Shown here piece by piece: positions 13,701 through 22,019 of a stretch of 64,000 nt of DNA. The stretch is taken from contig JAYGXS010000002.1 in NCBI GenBank assembly GCA_036362985.1, positions 87,991,272-88,055,271 of the forward strand, in the 5' to 3' direction. Both the position numbers and the translations under genes were made by a program. This DNA is from Ligula intestinalis. Taxonomy: Eukaryota > Platyhelminthes > Cestoda > Diphyllobothriidea > Diphyllobothriidae. Position 1 is the first letter of the stretch, and each line of letters starts with the position of its first letter. Below the pieces are notes generated by a model. That model made no database searches, had not been told where the DNA came from, and saw nothing but the letters and a program-made list of their open reading frames with translations.

Positions 13701-16700
13701 GACTACGACTTTAAAGACGTTCTGCGTTGCAAATGTTTGCTCATGCGAATTAAATCCATTTGCCAGGTTATGAATGGCAATTGGGATGTTCTACTATGCA
13801 ATGCTTTTTAAAAATTATTTCCTGACCTCCAACTCATCTCATCAAATTGAGCTATGAAAAACTGTCAAACGGAGATTAAGAGAACATCAAGAGTATTCGA
13901 ATAATTGTAAGGATAATTCCTAGGTGATCATGTTAGTTGGGGAGATAATATTATATTGGCTTATGCTTCGTTGGTTTCTTTTATTTTGTGAAACATCTTT
14001 TCCCACGAAGAAATTTGAAGCAAGCAAATATGGCAGAATTTATTCGATCAAATAAATTTCGTGACGGCTCGTCAGCTGCGACCCGTCTTTGCATGAATGA
14101 ATAACACAGCACAATTTGAATATCAACAAAATCGATAAAAGCAAGGTCAAATTTACGCGTAAGCGAACATTCATATTGTCAACTTAACTCGGGAAAGGAC
14201 GGAAATTTGGGGGGGAAACAACACAAAAACAAACAAAAGGTGACTAAATGTAGGCCTATGGACCCCAAGGCAGCTGTAGGTTAGCCACATGTTCTAATTG
14301 CTTACATAGGTCGGGTTTCTCCCGCCGTATGTAGGCTGCTTCCATGTAGCGTAATGTCCGGTTTGTTCGTGCTCGAACAAGAACTCGGAAAGATTTTTTC
14401 GGATCGACAGAGTGACCACTGTCCAATAGATGTTTTGTAATAGAGAACTGAGGTACTTTGTTTTCCTGTTTAAAAAGCCAAGAGGGTAAATGTTAAGCTG
14501 CCCTGGTCGCCAATTGCCTTTGCGTTCGCCCGATGTACTTGCATCCGCAAGTGCATGTAAATTCATAGACGCAGTTTGGAGTGGCGTGCAAAGGCAAGGC
14601 ATCTTTTGTCCCGTTAACGGGAAGGGTTTTTAATAGGGCTGAGGAACACCAATGCAGCTGCATTGTACGTTCTCTCTATGGTGCATCGCAAACGTCGTTT
14701 GCTTGTATTTGATACATTGTCACCTTTGAAGGGTAGAGATATAAAAACAGGCTTTTTTGGAACAAACTGTTCCGTAATTTTCAGCCGTAAAGGTTTACTG
14801 TATTTCTGAATGAAGCGTGAAGGATATCCACGTTTAAGTAGGGCGTCTTTGATGCTGGAAATTTCTGTTGGTAATATTTAATTGCTGCAAATTTTCTCAG
14901 CTCGCTAGAAGAGCGTAAGTACCAAGTTTCGTTTCCACTGGATTGGCACAAAACTAGTAAAGTGTAGGTACTGGCCCTTCCAGGTAGCCTTGTGATAAAC
15001 ACTTCGCCTTATTGAACCATCAGCCTCTCTAAACAGGAGGACGTCAAGAACAGGCAACTTTTGTTTTGCTCCATTTCCATCGTGAACTTTATTTTTGGAT
15101 GCAATTTATTCATGAATCGATTTGAACTACTTCTGAAGTAGACCTCAGTCTTATGTTTGTCCCCTTTTCTATCCTCCCGCTAATTACTCCAAGATTAACA
15201 AGCTTGGATCAGTAGTTTATACAAAATGTCAAGCGGGCAATTTTAATGCATAGAAAACACATGAGTATGGCTTCATATGATACTGTTCTCTCATGACCAG
15301 CTCAGTGTGTAAAAGTTAATCTGCTAACATTCATAGACTGGTTTTGGTATGCGTATTGCAGCCCCAGTGCTAGATTCCCGTTTTATATGGGAAAAACACG
15401 TTGTCAAGACACAAGTACGTACTCCCGGATCGCGATTTAAAATGAGACTCCAAACCAACGTCCACATTTCTCACCTTTTTAACATTTGCCTCCTCAGCTA
15501 GACGTGGCTAATTGTATTTTATGTATTACTTGGGCATATTCTCTTTGGTGTAAGTGTAAAAAGACTAACCTAAGTAAAGCACTCTTCAATACTTATTCAG
15601 CTTTTGTTTTATTTCACACCTTTTAACACTGCACCTACACGCTTCTCCGATTTTCAGCCCTTTTCAGACTGATTGCAAGCACCAAATTGGCCTCAGAAAA
15701 TTAATCCTTCACCTAATTGGTTAGTAGCCGTTCGAGCTGGATGAGTTTAGGAAGAGAGTGGATTCGTCGTCAGTAGCAATATAGGTTCTTCCATTTCTTT
15801 TCACGTATAAGAATTGTGAAAACATGATTGTATAACTTAGAAACTCTGAGAGATAGTTACTTTATTAGAATATAGACTGCTCGCTCACCTGAAGAATACC
15901 ATCGGCAGTAGCAGTGAGGAAGCCTTCACCGTTTGGATGGAAGGCTACACTGGAAAGCCAAGTTTTCTGCTTTGGTCCGCTATCAAGCACAATTCCCTGA
16001 TCGGCGGCAATTAATGTCCACTTAGCCTTTTCGCCGACACAGCAGACAATAGGCAGTTTTTGGTTGACTGAAATCCTAGGTAATACCGGGAAAATCTGTA
16101 GTTGTGAGCTTAAGTCGTGAAAATGAAAGGGCTCAGCAATATGAAGCAATAAATATGCACTTGTTGTTGTTTCAACTCAGGTCGAAGTAATAAAACTGAT
16201 TATCTGACTGGAAGGGCTGCTCAATTCGCCAAATATATTTTTATTACAAGCTAATTGTGCAGATGTTTAGAGTTTCTGACACTAAAAATGTCATGTAGTG
16301 TAAATAAAAATCCTTCTGTTGACATGATCACTAAATATCTACCTTTTTTGCAGTCATTCTGAGGATGGTTGTTGGAAATGAAATAAATCATTCCTTGTTT
16401 ACCTTTTTGTATCGAAAATAGGGCTGTAGGTATAAGGAATGTTACCCGGGTATTCTGCACTTATAATGTGTACTGAGTCACAAGATTTATGCATCTTCTC
16501 TGTTGTATTCAATTGTGCCCTTAAACGCAAAGTGCCATCAGTGATTTCAGGTAGAGGCATACTTAACAGCCGTGTAATGTTTTATCCTCCATATCACCAA
16601 CAGAATCGATATCTTTCGATTCTTCCGTATGTATTTTTTGCGACATTTTACCTTTATCTTCCTTTTAAACTGTAAAACTAGGACTTTTGAACTCTTAGTT

Positions 16701-19700
16701 TAATATTTTTCACTCTGGCATTAGCAGGTTGCATATTGATTTATTCTGATGTCTTTAACTGCTACAGTCAGGTGAATACTCAGTGTAGCAATTTGTCCAT
16801 AGCACTTTCTTGCAATTTTCCTTTTAGTATTTTTAGATCAGGTGCTTACATATTTTATGACAAAGAGAGCACAGCTATGACCTTGAATATCACAGAGAGA
16901 AGGGACTTAAACTACAACTTAATTTACATTTGATAATGTTCCCATTTGCCTGAAACTTATCCGTGGCGGAAGTCATTAAAACATCATTTGCTAGTTGAAA
17001 CTCACACTCCATTTTCTACATGTACTTATTTGAAATTAAGTTCAAAATAACAATACAGGAGCGTTTTAACAAGCGGAGTGTCGATTAAAAATGAATTATT
17101 GGGGCCTCAATCTCAATGATGTCTGTGTAGAAAGAGTTGGTGGCTTATCTATTTTGAGCATTTGAAACATAAAGGTGAAGGACTTATTTTCTGTTGAATT
17201 TTTTTATCCTTTAGAAACATTTTTCTCAGTAAATATATAAGACCTGGTCTCTTACCCATATAAACTTCCACTGTGAGTTTTAACCTCATAGGCCATGGTA
17301 TATCCGCTTGGTCGTCCTTTGAGAAATTCATTTTTTGGCTTTCTTTGTGATTCCGGCATTTCAGGTAAGATTTCTCTAGGAACTTTCTGTTGCTGTGACA
17401 ATAAAATGTGTGCTTAGTATATTTATCACTCGTGTTGCAGCTATCAACTACTTATGAATGATAAGAAGCTATGTTAGTTCCAGGAAGGGCGACACATTTT
17501 AACTTCTTATTGAACTGAGCATAATATCCAGTTGAGGATGTTTATGCAAAGTGTTGTGATGAAATGTCTAATTAACAGTGTCGTTAGAAAGCATTTATAT
17601 AGTGAAAATATGAATATGGTTACACATTTTTTTTACTTTTTTAATGTTTTATTGGGTTCTGAGTATACTATTGTATTTTCTTAAGTTTCTTGTTCATGGG
17701 ACTTTGAAGAGCGAGTTTTGTTAAACATTCACGGAGTCGCCTGTGAAATTGAACATGGTTTCATATTTCACATTCGATAGAAAACATAAACTGTGCTGGT
17801 GATTAAATTAAAAAAAGCGTAGAATACTATTGGCAGAACCATAGATACTTAAAAGGTCAACATGGAATAAAAGCACGTTATCACTTTTGGCGTGTATGCA
17901 GACTATTTCTTCAAATGTAAGAAATATGCAGTTTTGTTTTGACCTTGCACAGGTTACGGTGGCTATACATACACTTTCAGAGAGAATTGCAAGTATTCAA
18001 GTAGTTTATAAACAAAATTTTGATTTAAATGTTCAAGGGCTTTTATTGATGCAATATAATATTCCTCCACTCTAATAACTGTCAGTTACTTACTCACTAT
18101 CTACCTAAAGTAGAAAATAGGAGTGGCCTCGCTGTACACTAGCCCCGACTTTGACAGTTTTACCCTTACAGTTGATAAATTTGCTATGTGCCATATGGAG
18201 TTTAAGTACCGTCAAGGACGTATTCGTGAATCAGTTTATTGTAAGATGGAGTTGCAAAGCATTTTACGCACGCACTTCTCCATACTCCATCACGCCTTGC
18301 TAACGATGTTATGTCAAGGCAACCTGGGGTGGGCTTTGACAAATAAAAATGGCTTGTCTAACCCACTTTTCAGTGTGTTTTACAGTTTCCTTTAAAATAA
18401 CTCGCAGTTTAGTATCGTGCGAGAGCCAGACAGACCATATTTGATAAAAGCCATTGGATTTCAGTCACGCATATTGCCACAAATGAGGACTAGGTTATCT
18501 GAACAGCTAGCAATTTAGAAGTCAGACCTGTAGTGTTCTCTGATGCATTTATTCTAGTTAGACATTTTGGCGTTAGTAAAAGGGCAAGTGTCCCAGTCCA
18601 AGCCTTACTTTATATTCCATATGAGAGGGCTGTTCAAGTATTTCAATTTGTTGTCTTAAGTATAGCAGGATTTTTGTAAAAAAGGGCTGTCTTCTTATTG
18701 TAAAAAAATTTTGTAAAAGTTGCGCGAAAAAATATAAAACGAATCGTAGGCGAAGTGTTGTTATACCTGATTGACAGAATCTGGCGATAATTTCTGGGAA
18801 TTAACTTCGGCTGAAGATTGTTTTTTTTCATCCATGGCATTCATTGCAGTTCTCAAATGTTCGCAGTAAGTTATGGCTCTATACCGCTGTATCTTGCAGA
18901 ACACGGCTTCCTTTACAGCTGCTTTATATCTGTTCTGTGCATCTCTAAGTAGTTTTGGAAAGGCTGCGGTGTGTTCTCGTAGTCTAAAGATTTAAACGAC
19001 ATCATGAGGGTTATGGATGTACAACAATCTTTACATTCAGTCTTTTATTTGAAAATCGAACTTTTCTGTTTCTTATAGGTCTGATTTTATCCAAAAATGC
19101 CGGATCCCGAAATATCCAGTTCATGAATATCATGCGTGAATAAAATTGAAAACAGATAAATGCCGTCTGTTTAAGTATAGAATTGTTTTTAATAGAGTAT
19201 CCTATGCACGTATTAGGCATGCATCTTAAATTTTATTCCAGCACAGAGTTTAAACTGAAGTGCTCATTATATTTCGAAAACGTCAGTTCATTTGACAGAG
19301 CTGACTTATATCTCTATTTGATTTTTGGCCTCCCACCGAAAACACATGCAGAAGACTGTCAATCTCATAAAATGTCGAGATCGAAATATGAGTGCGTGGT
19401 TTAACGCATAATTGAGGTTGTTAATTTTGTTCGTTGAATTGACTTGAGGCACAAAATGCTGTTAATTAGGAAAAAGTCTAGTTTAAATCAATATACTAAA
19501 GAGCAAAGTGGTACAATGAGACCAAATCCAAACGAATGTACTTATTTATTTAAAGAAAATTCGGTCAAGTGTCTTCAGCATTGATGAGTATATTTTTCAT
19601 CAACAGAGTTACAAGTTACGAAGACCAGTAGTGAGAGCAGTGTGAATGTATTCTATTAATAAATTACACTCGATAGTTCAATTCTTATCAAATGATTTAT

Positions 19701-20734
19701 ATGGTGCCCTAAATTTCGCTTTCACAAGTGGAGTGGTTTCCTCGGTTCGTTTAATTCACTTCTCAACAATCGAATATAACCTTCCCTAAGGACACAATGT
19801 GTGATGCAATCCAGGAAAATACGCTTAAAATCATGAATTCTGTGTAACCGTTCTGTCATTAAAACGCCTTGTGATGCATATGATATTTGCTTTGATCCCT
19901 ATTTATAAATACTGAATAAAAAATTACTAAATAAATTTTGCATTTATTCTTTTCGCCACCAGTTGCTTCAAATATATGTTTGTGCTATGTTTCTTTAAAA
20001 TAAATCCACTAAGCAAATAATATCACTAAAATTGCAAGTAACGTTTTAGTCCACCTGTTTTTAGTCGTTGGTGCATTACCTTCTAGAGAGTAGTTTACAC
20101 TAAGTTTCAACGCATAGCCATATACAGGCAAAGTTTCCAATTGGTACGGTCCTGTTAGCACAGTGGTATGAAATTTAGCTCTACTATACCGAACTTAAAG
20201 AGTCTTTAGTCAGATGTGTTTAAAACTCGTGTGAAAATGTTAACTTGAGTACTTTAAAGCAATTAAAGTTCCACCAATTGTTTTGTTATGGCAAACCTCT
20301 CTAGTTCCTGTTTGATCTTCGCTTTCTCTTGCAAGGATAAGTAATGTTCGCGCTTATGTACATCTAACATTTTCTTGAGTTTCTCATTTTCTAATCGAAG
20401 ATGTCTGAAAATAATACTTTATATATGTGGTAAACTTCAAATTTTCTTTCAGGGCGTAATTTTCAACTTCCAGGCTGTGCAGTGTTTCGCTGTTGTTCAT
20501 TGAAACACTACTACATCCTTGAGTGCTTGAAAGTTCTTGTCCGGGTTTGACAAATTTCTTTTGGGAGGACAAGCGTTTTTCCTCATTTTCCTCGACTTTT
20601 GACATAGCCGTGCTCTTTTCTCGCGTTTGTGTTCCTTGCAAAGGCTGGCTACTTGAAAATTCAGCAATTTCTTCTTGCGTATAATTCCCTATCTTAATGT
20701 TTAACTGTGTTTTATTATCGTTGTGTTTACTTCT
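1600..20734 (-). CDS. SPAG16: SPAG16/PF20-like axonemal WD40 protein, eight exons, 5' end missing
   Basis: Eight minus-strand exons were rebuilt from GT-AG borders and protein similarity: 20436-20734, 20297-20404, 18767-18983, 17256-17392, 15889-16075, 12081-12407, 6924-7202 and 1600-1710. They total 1665 bases, and every intron phase agrees, giving 554 residues and a stop. The order is a polar N-terminal stretch, a coiled coil, a linker and seven WD repeats, as in SPAG16/PF20. Known members are central-pair microtubule proteins of motile axonemes needed for ciliary and sperm motility. Mammalian SPAG16L is about 630 residues, so roughly 75 N-terminal residues (the LisH part) are missing and must lie upstream. 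Introns hold SINEs, a foldback element and a Penelope-like copy. Family assignment is strong; the exact 5' borders of the first listed exon are less so. Confidence 0.88.
2944..3424. mobile_element. Foldback element with long imperfect inverted arms
   Basis: Bases from about 2944 to 3165 and the reverse complement of about 3205 to 3424 align almost end to end. Shared blocks include AGAGCGTACGTCTAT, TCGAATGAGTGT and AGCCTCRTGCAATAGC. A short spacer with ATCGAT-rich sequence sits between the arms. No transposase frame spans it. It therefore looks like a foldback or MITE-like element in the last intron of the PF20 gene; its ends and target duplication are not sharply defined. Confidence 0.68.
4470..4672 (-). 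mobile_element. tRNA-derived SINE with hammerhead motif (copy 1)
   Basis: On the minus strand a body segment (4610-4672) is followed by a tRNA-like head with a box B (GGGTTCGAAACT, near 4565-4580) and then a hammerhead-like fold at 4477-4521. A second copy lies in opposite orientation at 4700-4900, so the two form an inverted pair. The layout resembles Sm-alpha of Schistosoma, a tRNA-like promoter followed by a type I hammerhead; that comparison is from memory. Confidence 0.65.
4477..4521 (-). ncRNA. Hammerhead ribozyme-like motif
   Basis: Minus strand, 5' to 3': stem I ATCCAG (4516-4521), core CCGATGA (consensus CUGANGA with one U-to-C change at position 4), stem II TGCCT-AATG-AGGCA (five perfect pairs), GAAA (4491-4494), a short stem III segment TGGCGAT ending in U16.1, cleavage-site base A, then CTGGAT, which pairs perfectly with stem I. 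The core change would be expected to impair cleavage. Its geometry is shared with the copies at 4816, 13147 and 52452. Confidence 0.6.
4700..4900 (+). mobile_element. tRNA-derived SINE with hammerhead motif (copy 2)
   Basis: A tRNA-like head starts near 4716 with a box A-like TAGCTCGATGATTAGGGCG and a box B-like GGGTTCAAAGC at about 4763. The ribozyme-like fold follows at 4816-4860. The sequence matches the minus-strand copy at 4470-4672 through the head and ribozyme. The internal promoter suggests RNA polymerase III transcription, an inference from the boxes. Confidence 0.62.
4816..4860 (+). ncRNA. Hammerhead ribozyme-like motif
   Basis: Stem I ATTCAG, an intact core CTGACGA (position 7 is free to vary), a 14-base stem II region (weakened), GAAA, palindromic TGGCCAT, then T and CAGGAT as the other stem I strand with one A-A mismatch and one G-U pair. 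Spacing is identical to the copy at 4477-4521. Core and GAAA are both intact here, but the stems have decayed. Confidence 0.55.
4955..5020 (-). repeat. SINE body fragment, second copy
   Basis: The stretch CCCAAAGACACTGGAYATC and what follows to about 5020 repeats 4610-4672 in the same orientation with scattered changes. It is the body part of the same SINE family, here without its tRNA head. Confidence 0.6.
5021..6754. other. Intron sequence, no supported feature
   Basis: AT-rich sequence within the last PF20 intron. Overlapping open frames of 60-75 codons occur near 5479-5773, but they run on both strands and show no motif I recognise. Confidence 0.5.
6755..6870. repeat. Dispersed repeat (copies at 54205 and 63640)
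   Basis: A block around CTCGCAGCTGGGTCAAG and TAGTACCTGGGCTATTATTA recurs near 54205-54330. A shorter version occurs near 63640-63705 (CTAGTACCTGGGTTACAAGA). It lies just downstream of a PF20 exon. No coding or tRNA-like part is visible; its class is unknown. Confidence 0.55.
6924..7202 (-). CDS. SPAG16: PF20 exon 7: WD repeats five and six
   Basis: The exon starts after TATTCAAAG with ALCERRLDHYKAAVNHASF. This continues WDTRT of the upstream exon in phase 0, just as WDARTGICEQSLYGH does in human SPAG16. It goes on through CDSSGCVYIWDLR and NQVQFDPTNRSIVTANSNGD and ends at ECESFN before GTAAGTACC. Both borders have good splice consensus. Length is 279 bases, 93 whole codons. Confidence 0.9.
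7203..9004. other. Intron, little visible content
   Basis: Part of the large intron between PF20 exons 6 and 7. The only clear structure is a palindrome at about 8457-8485, a GCAACAC...GTGTTGC hairpin with a central TCTCTAGAGA. No open frame carries a recognised domain. Confidence 0.5.
9005..9130 (+). repeat. Dispersed repeat, copy 1 of a local pair
   Basis: The block with CCCCGCACAGAGGCAACTTG, CTCGCCAAAACCACTGA and TCATATTTCCATATGCTC is repeated at 9750-9890 with about one change in five. Both copies have the same orientation and are about 750 bases apart. Class unknown. Confidence 0.6.
9750..9890 (+). repeat. Dispersed repeat, copy 2 of a local pair
   Basis: Contains CCCCGCACAGGGGGCAATG, CTCGCCAAAACTACTGA and TCATATTCCCATATACTC, matching 9005-9130. 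An open frame of 63 codons covers it, but the match to the other copy shows repeat rather than gene. Confidence 0.6.
10310..10640 (-). mobile_element. tRNA-derived SINE, family A (body plus tRNA head)
   Basis: Minus strand: a tRNA tail (TTTTTCACAATTGGGTCAG), a body with TTCTAGATGATTGCTTAGG and ATTGGTGGATTTCATACGAG, then a degraded tRNA-like head ending near 10325. Body and head recur at 34600, 39690, 41670, 45735 and 46021. The tRNA-like part stands on both sides of the body, suggesting dimeric or tandem units. It lies in a PF20 intron. Confidence 0.6.
10645..12080. other. Intron, no supported feature
   Basis: Part of the PF20 intron between exons 6 and 7. A 64-codon frame at 11542-11736 has no recognised motif. 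Nothing else stands out. Confidence 0.5.
12081..12407 (-). CDS. SPAG16: PF20 exon 6: WD repeats three and four
   Basis: After a good acceptor (TTTATCATTGCAG) the exon reads FWSLCTNAEV, then EHSGAVWSIDWHWAG, LRGHTASVNSARF and TASADKSIGLWDTRT before GTAATT. In SPAG16 the same blades read GHSRAVWSCTWH and GHTDSVNSIEF, with SADKTLSIWDART. This is the strongest single match in the gene. Length is 327 bases with phase 0 at both ends. An open frame reading upstream of the acceptor is intronic and should not be included. Confidence 0.92.
13100..13191 (+). mobile_element. Degraded SINE with hammerhead motif (copy 3)
   Basis: A worn tRNA-like segment (GGGTTTGATCACC near 13118) is followed by stem I GGCTGA (13147-13152), intact core CTGATGA (13153-13159), a 14-base stem II region CGGATAAGAAACCA, GAAA (13174-13177), seven bases, T, and TAAGTC, which pairs with stem I at five of six positions. 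It is colinear with the copy at 52452-52496. The tRNA part is weak. Confidence 0.5.
14045..14087 (-). ncRNA. Possible hammerhead core in the Penelope-like 3' flank
   Basis: The minus strand reads CTGACGA, an eight-base stem II region GCCGTCAC, then GAAA, just past the Penelope-like stop codon. Core and GAAA fit the consensus, but I cannot find a good stem I partner. This is only a candidate. Confidence 0.3.
14256..15150 (-). mobile_element. Penelope-like element, RT end and GIY-YIG domain
   Basis: Minus strand: KQKLPVLDVLLFREADGS and VYHKATWKGQYLHFTS (end of reverse transcriptase), then FISLPFKGDNVSNTSKRRL, then the nuclease NCVYEFTCTCGCKYIGRT at about 14521-14575, ITKHLLDSGHSVD and RREKPDLCKQL, ending NLQLPWGP and a TAG at 14256-14258. 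The motif order is that of Penelope-like elements with a CxCG-YIGRT endonuclease. At least two stops or frameshifts break it, and the 5' part is absent. It sits inside the PF20 intron between exons 5 and 6, on the same strand as the gene. Confidence 0.82.
15889..16075 (-). CDS. SPAG16: PF20 exon 5: first and second WD repeats
   Basis: Opening after ACCTAG, the exon gives ISVNQKLPIVCCVGEKAKW, TLIAADQGIVLDSG and TWLSSVAFHPNGEGF, ending GILQ at GTGAGC. Human SPAG16 has a GED-x-x-W and TDWLSDCCFHPSGDKL at these places. Two other AG sites (16068 and 16096) are possible acceptors. I chose 16075 because it alone fits the phase left by the exon at 17256-17392 and aligns without gaps. Confidence 0.82.
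16250..17255. other. Intron, no supported feature
   Basis: AT-rich PF20 intron. Plus-strand frames of 65-78 codons near 16439-16933 are low-complexity and carry no motif. Confidence 0.5.
17256..17392 (-). CDS. SPAG16: PF20 exon 4: linker into the WD domain
   Basis: After TTTATTGTCACAG the exon encodes QQKVPREILPEMPESQ, then SGYTMAYEVKTHSGSLYG before GTAAGAG. It is phase 0 at its start and leaves two bases at its end, which fits exon 5. In SPAG16 this linker runs from a proline-rich stretch to an H-x-x-P motif opening the first blade. A second open frame here starting MNFSKDD is a shadow. Confidence 0.75.
18767..18983 (-). CDS. SPAG16: PF20 exon 3: second part of the coiled coil
   Basis: The exon follows TCTTTAG and reads LREHTAAFPKLLRDAQNRY, KAAVKEAVFCKIQRYRA and EHLRTAMNAMDEKK, ending DSVNQ at GTATAAC. 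It aligns without gaps to the SPAG16 segment with LHYASYEP and LLKEKML. The start takes one base to finish an Arg codon from exon 2. Heptad spacing continues from the previous exon. Confidence 0.78.
20297..20404 (-). CDS. SPAG16: PF20 exon 2: coiled coil core
   Basis: Encodes HLRLENEKLKKMLDVHKREH then YLSLQEKAKIKQELE. The QEK-x-K motif after a D-x-H-x-x-x-H pattern matches DFHRMHHKRVVQEKNKL in SPAG16. The donor is AG|GTTTGC at 20296. Reading straight on would add a few residues and a stop. The exon is preceded by an intron of only 31 bases. Confidence 0.78.
20405..20435 (-). other. SPAG16: Very short intron (31 bases)
   Basis: GTTTAC...TTTTCAG separates LKENLK from HLRLENEK. Removing it joins two heptad runs and restores frame, while reading through gives a stop soon after. 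Flatworm genes are known to have some introns of about 30-35 bases. Confidence 0.7.
20436..20734 (-). CDS. SPAG16: PF20 exon 1 of those found: polar N-terminal region
   Basis: The frame is open from about 20734 (acceptor CAATATTAG) to AA|GTTTAC and reads YTQEEIAEF, VEENEEKRLSSQKKF, then SLEVENYALKENLK, where the coiled coil starts. The Ser/Gln/Glu-rich part is poorly conserved. The acceptor is weaker than the others, so this end could shift. The start codon, and the LisH segment expected before it, were not found in the next few kilobases upstream. Confidence 0.65.
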
Positions 20735-20739
20735 CTAAT

Positions 20740-21990
20740 ATTGGCGTCAGCTGGCATAATTTCCATATTGGTCAAAAAATTTATTAAATTTCGCAAGGTT
20801 GTGCTTACATCAAGGTCAACAAACACAAGGGCACCGTATCCAAGCTACTAAAGTTAGCACGGGCCTGTATATTCAATGAACTGAGCATCCCAATGCATTT
20901 TACGGAAGAATTTCTGTAAACAGTAATCAATTAAGCCTATTAGGAAGACACTAGCATTCGGAGAAGTGGCAGAATACGGCAAATACATAATGAAATTATG
21001 CAAATGAAAATGGTGAAAGGCTAAGCAACGTAGGCAAAGTGAGCAAAAGTCTATTTAAGGCCGACTGCCTAGCATATGGCAACAGTGCATCGTAGAAAAA
21101 ACATTCATTAAAATCTCTAAATCTTAAACAAATAAACATACTCTTAACTATATAAGTTGATTTCAGCAGATCTTAGCTGTTGTTTTATCTGGAGTATCGC
21201 TTCCAAATGCTCCCTCAACAGCAGCTGTCACCAAAGTACTCATGGGAGAACGGTGAAAATTCAGAAAGCCGTAGTACCAATAATAGTTTTATCATATTTG
21301 ATTCCTTTTGTGATTCAGTATATTAGGTGGAAACTAGTCGGCGCCTTTTAATTCGTTATTTGTTACAGCAATGGAAAGAAACGTCAACAATATCAGGTGT
21401 ATTAAGACTTATTTCCATATATGTTCATTTGGTTTTTAAGTTAAACGGCCGCATAGTCCGCTTGTTACTACATCATTTTTAGGGCAAAGCGATGTTTGAA
21501 TGTCTGCATAGACTGAGGCATTTTAATCAGCTCGAGTAGTTTCTTACATCGTTCCATTACATCGGTAAATAATGCTTTTCATTCAAACTACCCCGGGGCA
21601 CATGTAATTTGAATGGATGACCCAGTGGTAAATTCTGGGGGAGGCTTGGAAATATTCCTTACACAGTAGGGCATTTTGAAACTATGGAGGTCAGGAAAAT
21701 TAGTACCAAATCTTCGCATAAATTTCTATAACTCAGAGGATACAGTGGAAGATATTTATACCGATTTCGCGTGATGGTGCAACTTGACACCTTAGTAATA
21801 TTGTCCCTAGTAGTTGCACTTCTTTTAGTAGTTTAAAACTCTGCTACGTCTGGGGTCTCCATACTTAGATATCATATCCAAGATGTGGCCCTAAAATGTA
21901 CCGAAGAGTTTATGCAAGCAGCCTTCGTCGAGAATTGCAAATGTCTGCTTGTTAGCGTACAGTACGGAAGTTTGTACTAAAAATGCCGTA
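20740..21990. other. Upstream intron or 5' region, nothing firm
   Basis: I searched the minus strand here for a LisH exon and found none that convinces. A 40-codon frame near 21170-21290 has no splice borders. A TGTTACAG at 21361 resembles the possible LTR start at 24478, but I cannot define an LTR. Confidence 0.4.
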
Positions 21991-22019
21991 AATCCATAAT
22001 ACAAAAGTTCGGTCTGCCT

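Noticed and set aside
13253..13811. A 143-codon plus-strand frame and overlapping minus-strand frames
   Set aside because: No motif, no splice consensus and overlapping frames on both strands; lies within a PF20 intron.
17149..17331. Minus-strand frame starting MNFSKDD
   Set aside because: It overlaps PF20 exon 4 in another frame, and its phase does not fit the neighbouring exon alignment.
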